From an uncultured Treponema sp. (lineage in GTDB: Bacteria > Spirochaetota > Spirochaetia > Treponematales > Treponemataceae): DNA of 6,191 nucleotides. Within the stretch, counting starts at the first letter, position 1. Each line of letters opens with the position of its first letter. Both the position numbers and the translations under genes were made by a program. This document shows positions 1-4,369 of this stretch, one piece after another. The notes under the pieces are model-generated. The model worked only from the letters and a program-made list of their open reading frames with translations. It was not told where the DNA came from and made no database searches. The stretch spans positions 1-6,191 of the forward strand of contig CAMOEE010000148.1 in NCBI GenBank assembly GCA_946611835.1, given 5' to 3'.

Positions 1-233
1 TAGTCGTATTCGATGGTGCCTAGAATTTTTTCTGCCTTTACCTCAGTAGCAAGCTCTTCTTTGATTTCCCGCTCAAGGGCAGCCTCTGGGCTTTCACCGG
101 CTTCGATTTTACCCCCGGGGAATTCCCACCAGTCCTTGTATTCGCCGTAGCCCCGCTGTGTGGCAAAGACTTCTTTTGTGCCGTCGCTGGTGGTACGAAT
201 GATTATGGCTGCGCTTACGGTTATGGTTTTCAT
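1..233 (-). CDS. mutT: Nudix hydrolase, MutT / 8-oxo-dGTP diphosphatase type (partial, C-terminus off the left edge)
   Basis: The reverse strand reads MKTITVSAAIIIRTT... for 77 codons before the window ends, so only the N-terminal half or so is present. The Nudix box is visible at residues 41-63: GGKIEAGE, then REIKEEL. The glutamates of the RExxEE core that bind Mg2+ are intact. The usual Gly after EEx is Ala (EELAT), a substitution I would not regard as inactivating. The segment WWEFPGGK before the box is typical of MutT proteins. These hydrolyse oxidised nucleoside triphosphates such as 8-oxo-dGTP to the monophosphate plus pyrophosphate, preventing mutagenic incorporation. The start is supported by GGAGA (241-245 on the plus strand, read in reverse) seven bases upstream of ATG. 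The gene diverges from the R-M operon. A related Nudix specificity (for example another NTP) cannot be excluded from half a protein. Confidence 0.88.
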   Translation of the reverse strand, partial: MKTITVSAAIIIRTTSDGTKEVFATQRGYGEYKDWWEFPGGKIEAGESPEAALEREIKEELATEVKAEKILGTIEYD

Positions 234-255
234 GCTGATGTCTCCATTGTATCTT

Positions 256-288
256 TTCCTAGCATATCAGTTCTTGTGGTAAAATCAA
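256..288 (-). promoter_or_regulatory. Promoter of the Nudix gene
   Basis: On the minus strand, TTGATT (288-283) and TATGCT (266-261) are separated by 16 bases. Transcription would start near 254, giving a leader of about 20 bases that holds the GGAGA ribosome site. The TATGCTA core also occurs at the HAD-OMT and right-edge promoters, with one mismatch at the radical SAM promoter. An alternative reading with TAGGAA as the -10 has a poorer hexamer. Confidence 0.5.
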
Positions 289-318
289 GGTATATGTCAT
301 CAGGGTATTATAAAATAC

Positions 319-357
319 TGCATTATTGACAATGGGGAAGAAATTTTGCATAATGCA
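319..357. promoter_or_regulatory. Candidate operator: inverted repeat bracketing the R-M promoter
   Basis: TGCATTAT (319-326) and its exact reverse complement ATAATGCA (350-357) form an 8-base inverted repeat whose arms are 31 bases apart, about three helical turns. The left arm touches the -35 box and the right arm covers the -10 box. The right arm also belongs to an 11-base odd palindrome, TGCATAATGCA (347-357). TGCATWAT therefore occurs twice in the same direction, 28 bases apart. This fits a dimeric repressor occupying both promoter elements. The obvious candidate is the HTH domain of the methyltransferase encoded just downstream. That link is inference. Confidence 0.5.
326..354 (+). promoter_or_regulatory. 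Promoter of the methyltransferase-endonuclease operon
   Basis: A consensus -35 TTGACA (326-331) is followed after exactly 17 bases by CATAAT (349-354), one mismatch from TATAAT. The predicted start is near 361, giving a leader of about 28 bases with a run of eight T (372-379) before the ribosome site. The TTG of the -35 box is also the first possible start codon of the open frame, which argues that translation does not begin there. Confidence 0.7.
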
Positions 358-379
358 AGCGCTATATCCCATTTTTTTT

Positions 380-383
380 GAGG
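380..383 (+). promoter_or_regulatory. Ribosome binding site that sets the methyltransferase start
   Basis: GAGG lies five bases before the ATG at 389. No comparable site precedes the upstream in-frame candidates TTG 326, ATG 332 or ATG 353, and all of these lie inside or just after promoter elements. Confidence 0.7.
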
Positions 384-388
384 TAATC

Positions 389-1669
389 ATGGAAAAAACA
401 TATTTTCAGGGGCCAGTCAAAGAACTCCTTGAACAAGTTGCACAGTATTATTCTATTGCAGACATAGCAACTGAATTCCAAGTAAACCAAAGCACTATTC
501 ACCGTTGGATGAACGGAAGCGTTGAACCAAAAAGTTTCATAGCTGATAGACTTGTAAATATGCTTGCTCGTAAAATATCAGCACAGGAAAATGATGATAG
601 ACAAGGTGACTTTACATTCATTGACTTATTTGCAGGAATCGGCGGAATTCGTAAAGGCTTTGAACAGGCAGGAGGAAAATGTCTTTATACCTCAGAATGG
701 GATGAGTACGCACAAAAGACTTATAGCAATAATTACCCCTCAAAGCATCAAATTAATGGTGACATCACAAAAGTGAATGCAGCGGATATTCCTAACCACG
801 ATGTTCTTCTTGCAGGTTTTCCTTGTCAACCATTTTCTATTGCAGGAGTGTCAAAGAAGAAATCTCTTGGCAGACCAACAGGTTTTGAAGACAAAACCCA
901 AGGAACACTTTTCTTTGATGTTGCAAGAATTATAAAAGAGAAACAACCGAAAGCCTTTGTTCTTGAAAATGTGAAGAATTTAAAATCTCATGACAAAGGT
1001 CGTACTTTTGAAGTTATTTGGGAAACACTTACGAAGGATTTGGGCTATACTTGCGATTACAAAATTATTGATGGACAGAGCTGGGTTCCTCAGCATAGAG
1101 AAAGAATTGTAATTGTTGGATTTAAAAACAAAATGGATTTTTCACTTGAAAACATGATTCTTCCGCCAAAGGGAGAAATAAAGCTTGCAAGCATTTTGCA
1201 TAAGACAGACGGTACGGAGCCCAAGTTGATACAAGATGGTGACAAGTATTTTGATTTTGAGAACAACAAAGTGCTTGATAAATACACATTGACAGATAAT
1301 CTTTGGGCATATTTACAAGCTTATGCGCAGAAGCATCGCTCAATGGGAAACGGATTTGGTTATGGTTTGGTAAAGCCTGATGATATTGCAAGAACTTTGT
1401 CGGCAAGGTATTACAAGGATGGTTCAGAAATTCTGGTATGGCAAGGGGAGGGAAAAAATCCTCGCAGATTGACACCAAGGGAATGTGCAAGATTAATGGG
1501 CTATCCAGATGATTATATCATTCCTGTATCGGATACAAGGGCGTACAAACAATTTGGAAATTCTGTTGTTGTTCCTCTTTTTCATGCAGTTGCTGAATTT
1601 ATAAAACCGTATATTGTTGAAGACAAAGATATAAAGCAAGTCAAAGAAAATCGAAAGCAATCTGCTTAG
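389..1669 (+). CDS. DNA (cytosine-5-)-methyltransferase, Dcm / M.EcoRII type, with N-terminal HTH
   Basis: The 426-residue product carries the ordered motifs of C5-cytosine methyltransferases. Motif I is FIDLFAGIGG (77-86, SAM binding). Motif IV is GFPCQPFS (143-150) with catalytic Cys146. ENV is at 193-195 and QHRERI at 235-240. Motif IX runs around RRLTPRECARLMG (359-371), and QFGNSVV is motif X. Segments such as GVSKKKSLGR, ENVKNLKSHDKG and RTLSARYYKDG closely match Dcm and M.EcoRII as I know them, so methylation of the inner C of CCWGG is the likely specificity. Residues 1-62 contain a helix-turn-helix (IADIATEFQVNQSTIHRW), the position where M.EcoRII and M.SsoII carry a domain that represses their own promoters. 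The next gene begins 11 bases later and is its cognate endonuclease. CCNGG specificity (SsoII-like) is the main alternative. No vsr repair gene is nearby. Confidence 0.95.
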   Translation: MEKTYFQGPVKELLEQVAQYYSIADIATEFQVNQSTIHRWMNGSVEPKSFIADRLVNMLARKISAQENDDRQGDFTFIDLFAGIGGIRKGFEQAGGKCLYTSEWDEYAQKTYSNNYPSKHQINGDITKVNAADIPNHDVLLAGFPCQPFSIAGVSKKKSLGRPTGFEDKTQGTLFFDVARIIKEKQPKAFVLENVKNLKSHDKGRTFEVIWETLTKDLGYTCDYKIIDGQSWVPQHRERIVIVGFKNKMDFSLENMILPPKGEIKLASILHKTDGTEPKLIQDGDKYFDFENNKVLDKYTLTDNLWAYLQAYAQKHRSMGNGFGYGLVKPDDIARTLSARYYKDGSEILVWQGEGKNPRRLTPRECARLMGYPDDYIIPVSDTRAYKQFGNSVVVPLFHAVAEFIKPYIVEDKDIKQVKENRKQSA

Positions 1670-1672
1670 GAG
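1668..1672 (+). promoter_or_regulatory. Endonuclease ribosome binding site overlapping the methyltransferase stop
   Basis: AGGAG begins inside the TAG stop of the methyltransferase (1667-1669) and lies seven bases before ATG 1680. Ribosomes finishing the methyltransferase would land on the endonuclease start. This suggests coupling that makes methylase synthesis precede restriction. Confidence 0.65.
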
Positions 1673-1679
1673 AATTATA

Positions 1680-2852
1680 ATGGAAACTTTATCGTCACTT
1701 GCAATAACGGATGCAATTAATAGCGAAAAGATTTTCTGTAAATTTCTATCCGCTAACGACACTGGAGAAACCGGAGGTCATCAAGACGGTATTTATATCC
1801 CTAAAAACTCTATCCCGCTTATTTTTGACAAGCCAGGTATAAAAGGTCAAAATAAAGAATTTCTCAACGAAATTATCTGGCAGAATGATTTTAAAACTCC
1901 TGCTTGTTTTAAATATTACGGACAAGGCACAAGAAACGAATACAGAATCACAAGATTCGGTAGGGGATTTCCTTTTTTGCAACCTGAATATACAGGTGCT
2001 TTGGTAATTATTCTAAAATTGAAAGATACATCGTATAAAGCATATGTTCTTAATCTGGAAGATGATATAAACGCATTTCTTGATTACTTTGGATTAAGCC
2101 CTGCGGAAACAAATCGACTTATTGAGCAAAAAACTATTCAATTGGAAGAAAAAGAGTCTATTGCCATCGCTGAATTCATAAGAAATCTGAAAGTCGATTT
2201 TCCAAGTTCAGAAGAAATGTCGATTACAGCTCAATCAATCCAAAATAAAGTTTATAATCACAACGAGTATATTCAAACAAATCCCGACAAAAAATTGCTT
2301 GATTGGACGGCGGTTGAATATAATCTTTTTCGTGCAGTTGAACACGCTCGATATGGAGAAACTATTACAAAAGGATTTAAAGATGTAGATGCCTTTATTG
2401 AAATGGCAAATCAAGTCTTGAATCGCAGGAAAAGTCGCGCTGGAAAAAGCCTTGAACATCATCTTACAACACTTTTTAATGGCAATAATCTTGCATTTAC
2501 GGCCCAAGCAGTAACAGAGGGGAATAAGCGTCCAGACTTTATTTTTCCATCTGAAAAAGCATATCACGATATGACATTTTCTACAGATAAGTTGATTTCT
2601 CTTGCCGCTAAGACAACTTGCAAAGATCGTTGGAGACAAGTACTAAATGAAGCTGATAGATTAAGGTCTAAACAGAAATTTCTTTGTACTTTACAACAGG
2701 GAATATCTAGTCCACAGTTAAAAGAAATGCAAGCTGAAAATGTTGTCCTTGTTGTTCCGACTGAATACATTTCAAAATATCCGCAACAATATCAAAGTGA
2801 AATCTGGTCTTTGAAGAAATTTATTGATTATGTAAAAGAAGTTGAGAACTAA
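1680..2852 (+). CDS. Type II restriction endonuclease, EcoRII family (CCWGG predicted)
   Basis: The product has 390 residues; EcoRII is about 404. The N-terminal effector-binding domain is recognisable from LSANDTGETGGHQ (23-35) and TRNEYRITRFGRG (84-96), with TGAL at 105-108. The C-terminal catalytic domain begins near RRKSRAGKSLE (249-259) and has a PD-(D/E)xK-type active site: Glu259, RPDFIFP (284-290) with Asp286, Tyr295, and AAKTTCK (309-315) with Lys311 and Lys315, then DRWRQVLNEAD. Spacing and surrounding residues match EcoRII closely. EcoRII is a type IIE enzyme: it cuts before CCWGG efficiently only when a second copy binds the effector domain, and methylation by the partner blocks it. 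Both domains are full length with no frameshift, so it appears functional. Base composition is clearly AT-richer than in downstream genes. No independent promoter is evident; it should be cotranscribed with the methyltransferase. Confidence 0.94.
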   Translation: METLSSLAITDAINSEKIFCKFLSANDTGETGGHQDGIYIPKNSIPLIFDKPGIKGQNKEFLNEIIWQNDFKTPACFKYYGQGTRNEYRITRFGRGFPFLQPEYTGALVIILKLKDTSYKAYVLNLEDDINAFLDYFGLSPAETNRLIEQKTIQLEEKESIAIAEFIRNLKVDFPSSEEMSITAQSIQNKVYNHNEYIQTNPDKKLLDWTAVEYNLFRAVEHARYGETITKGFKDVDAFIEMANQVLNRRKSRAGKSLEHHLTTLFNGNNLAFTAQAVTEGNKRPDFIFPSEKAYHDMTFSTDKLISLAAKTTCKDRWRQVLNEADRLRSKQKFLCTLQQGISSPQLKEMQAENVVLVVPTEYISKYPQQYQSEIWSLKKFIDYVKEVEN

Positions 2853-2870
2853 ACAATGCGTTAGGGATTT

Positions 2871-2946
2871 TAAGGGGCGAAGCCCCTTAGGGGAAAGGGT
2901 AGCGGAAAACGCCGTAGGCGGTTGGAGCGAGGGGAAGGCTTTCCCC
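2871..2946. repeat. GC-rich multi-hairpin palindromic intergenic element
   Basis: Three nested or adjacent palindromes are packed into 76 bases. TAAGGGGC (2871-2878) pairs perfectly with GCCCCTTA (2882-2889) across a GAA loop. GGGGAAAG (2890-2897) pairs with CTTTCCCC (2939-2946), enclosing CGCC-GTA-GGCG (2910-2920). GGGGAA (2931-2936) can instead pair locally with TTCCCC (2941-2946), competing with the long stem. The GC-rich block stands out between the AT-rich endonuclease gene and the next gene. It resembles dispersed REP/MITE-like elements of treponemes, but only a genome-wide comparison would show whether it is repeated. Confidence 0.55.
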
Positions 2947-2952
2947 ATTTTC
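2931..2952 (+). terminator. Possible Rho-independent terminator of the R-M operon
   Basis: The stem GGGGAA/TTCCCC (2931-2936, 2941-2946) has a four-base loop and is followed by ATTTTC, a short and weak T tract. It is the best terminator-like structure between the endonuclease stop and the next promoter. Its right arm lies where the -35 region of the downstream promoter should be. Confidence 0.35.
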
Positions 2953-2961
2953 TGAAAAATA

Positions 2962-2970
2962 TGCTATAAT
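2962..2970 (+). promoter_or_regulatory. Extended -10 promoter of the HAD-OMT gene (leaderless start)
   Basis: TGCTATAAT is a perfect extended -10 box. The hexamer 17 bases upstream (TCCCCA, 2942-2947) is a poor -35, so the TG extension probably carries recognition. Only eight bases separate the -10 box from ATG 2979, which puts the transcription start within about three bases of the start codon. There is no Shine-Dalgarno. Confidence 0.65.
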
Positions 2971-2978
2971 CTCCCATC

Positions 2979-4292
2979 ATGGCTATTGAAGTTTATATAT
3001 TCGACTGTGACGGCACTATCATAAATTCTGGCGAGGACATCGCCGACTGCGTTAATGCTGCTCTCAAGCGTTTTGGTTACTGGGAAGTCGCAACAGACGA
3101 GCTGATTTCTTTTACTGGTGACGGGGCTAAAAATCTTGTGCTTCGAGCCCTTGTCCGCTCCACAAAAAACCGCTTCAACCTTGACTCTGACTACAACAAA
3201 AGCCAGTTCGAGCAGGTCTATAAATACTATCTTGAGCTTTATCATAAAAATCCAGTTACAAAGACTCAGCTTTATGCGGGAATCAGGGAGCTTCTTCGGG
3301 TTCTGAAGGCAAAGGACAAGAAGGTCGTGCTTTTTACGAACAAGCCCATCGAAATCGCCAAAGTCATCTTTGAAAAACTGAATATCTTTGAATATTTTGA
3401 TTTGATGATTGGTCCTGAGACAAAAAAAGCAGACGGAAATCCGATTGAATTAAAGCCTTCCGCTGACGGCCTTGAATTCGCACTTTCGGAAGTGAACAAA
3501 AGATTCGGAAAAGGCTACACCAAAGACAATTTTGTAATGATTGGTGACAGTGATGTTGATATAATGGCCGGGAAAAATTTTGGCTGCCTGACGGTCGGCT
3601 GCAGGGGCGGAATCGCAAACAGTCAGAAAATGCTCGCTCAAAATCCTGACCTTTCTTTTTCGGTGGCAAGCGAGATTGAGAAATTCATCGACATGCTTTC
3701 GGACGACAAATGTGATGACTTCATAAAAAATTACGCCATGCAGAACGAGGTTCCCATCATGCAGGACGAGGGGAGCGACTTCATCTGCGACTACATCAAG
3801 AGCCACGGTGTAAAGAGCGTGCTTGAAATCGGAACGGCCATCGGTTATTCGGCCATTCGATTTGCCGGGCTTTCGGAAGACATCCGCGTCACGACAATCG
3901 AACTTGACGACGAGCGATACAATGCTGCGGTCAAGAATGTAAGCGAAAAGGGGCTTTCCGAGCGAATCACTCTGATTCATGGAGACGCGCTTACGGCAGA
4001 AATTAAAGGCTCCTTCGACCTTATTTTCATCGATGCGGCCAAGGCCCAGTACACGAAGTTCTTTGAGAAATACAAGGAAAACTTAAACGAAAACGGCGTA
4101 ATTATCAGCGACAACCTTTCCTTTCACGGCATGGTGGAAGATTTGAGCCTGACCCACAACTACTCAACCAAAAAACTGGTCAAAAAAATCCGAAAATACA
4201 TCGACTTTCTGAAGGCCAACGAAGAATTTGAGACGGAATTTTTCAAGAAGGGCGACGGGATTTCTGTGAGCAGGAAGAAAGTTAGAAGTTAG
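2979..4292 (+). CDS. Fusion protein: HAD-superfamily phosphatase + TrmR/YrrM-like O-methyltransferase
   Basis: The 437-residue chain joins two enzymes. Residues 1 to about 238 form a HAD phosphatase of the phosphoglycolate phosphatase (Gph) type: nucleophile motif FDCDGT (Asp9, Asp11), Thr120 in LFTN, Lys159 in LKPSAD, and GDSDVD (Asp190, Asp194). All four HAD motifs are intact. Residues from about 241 form a class I SAM methyltransferase of the caffeoyl-CoA OMT-like family. VPIMQDEG (258-265), LEIGTAIGYSAIR (282-294), IDAAKAQY (351-358), DNLSFHGMV (378-386) and GDGISVSRKK closely resemble B. subtilis YrrM/TrmR, which methylates 5-hydroxyuridine at tRNA position 34 to mo5U. Asp352, Asp378 and Asn379 are the expected metal ligands. 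The start is fixed because HAD strand 1 begins at residue 4 and an in-frame stop lies at 2967. The HAD substrate is unknown, as is whether the domains act in one pathway. Confidence 0.9.
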   Translation: MAIEVYIFDCDGTIINSGEDIADCVNAALKRFGYWEVATDELISFTGDGAKNLVLRALVRSTKNRFNLDSDYNKSQFEQVYKYYLELYHKNPVTKTQLYAGIRELLRVLKAKDKKVVLFTNKPIEIAKVIFEKLNIFEYFDLMIGPETKKADGNPIELKPSADGLEFALSEVNKRFGKGYTKDNFVMIGDSDVDIMAGKNFGCLTVGCRGGIANSQKMLAQNPDLSFSVASEIEKFIDMLSDDKCDDFIKNYAMQNEVPIMQDEGSDFICDYIKSHGVKSVLEIGTAIGYSAIRFAGLSEDIRVTTIELDDERYNAAVKNVSEKGLSERITLIHGDALTAEIKGSFDLIFIDAAKAQYTKFFEKYKENLNENGVIISDNLSFHGMVEDLSLTHNYSTKKLVKKIRKYIDFLKANEEFETEFFKKGDGISVSRKKVRS

Positions 4293-4316
4293 GAGTTAGG
4301 AGTTAGGAGTTAGGAG
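4282..4316 (+). repeat. Heptanucleotide tandem repeat (TTAGGAG), five units
   Basis: Four perfect TTAGGAG units (4289-4316) follow one degenerate unit TTAGAAG (4282-4288). The array begins in the last codons of the HAD-OMT gene, whose TAG stop lies in the first perfect unit, so gain or loss of later units would not alter the protein. Each unit carries a Shine-Dalgarno-like GGAG. Such arrays can vary in copy number by polymerase slippage. Confidence 0.85.
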
Positions 4317-4336
4317 TGATCAGGTAGGAGTTTTTC

Positions 4337-4369
4337 ATGCCCTCAAAATCTGCTATACTGTCCCTGTGA
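4337..4369 (+). CDS. Possible 10-codon leader ORF overlapping the radical SAM start
   Basis: ATG at 4337 is preceded by AGGAG (4326-4330) at six bases and reads MPSKSAILSL, then TGA at 4367-4369. That stop overlaps the radical SAM GTG start (4366-4368) as GTGA, a classic coupling arrangement. It could only be translated on transcripts entering from upstream, because the local promoter lies inside it. The overlap may be chance; no conservation data are available. Confidence 0.25.
   Translation: MPSKSAILSL
4351..4359 (+). promoter_or_regulatory. Extended -10 promoter of the radical SAM gene (leaderless start)
   Basis: TGCTATACT is an extended -10 box with one mismatch. The 17-base position upstream holds TTTTTC, a weak -35. 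Six bases separate the box from the GTG start, so transcription should begin at or next to the start codon itself, with no ribosome binding site on that transcript. Confidence 0.6.

Noticed and set aside
361..368. GCTATATC as an alternative -10 box for the R-M operon
   Set aside because: No acceptable -35 lies 16-18 bases upstream, and the TTGACA-N17-CATAAT pair just before it is far better.
372..379. Run of eight T as a phase-variation tract
   Set aside because: It lies in the untranslated leader before the start codon, so slippage would not change a reading frame; at most it shifts leader length slightly.
2235..2639. Minus-strand open frame of 134 codons inside the endonuclease gene
   Set aside because: It sits opposite conserved EcoRII motifs and its translation shows no family features.
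2850..2889. AAACAATGCGTTAGG just after the endonuclease, resembling the GCGTTAG end of an integron attC site
   Set aside because: AAC and GTT are only five bases apart, and no long imperfect hairpin lies between matching core sites, so the attC architecture is missing.
3450..3980. Minus-strand open frame of 176 codons inside the HAD-OMT gene
   Set aside because: It lies wholly opposite a well-supported gene, has no recognisable domain and no clear promoter or ribosome site; it is a shadow of the coding strand.
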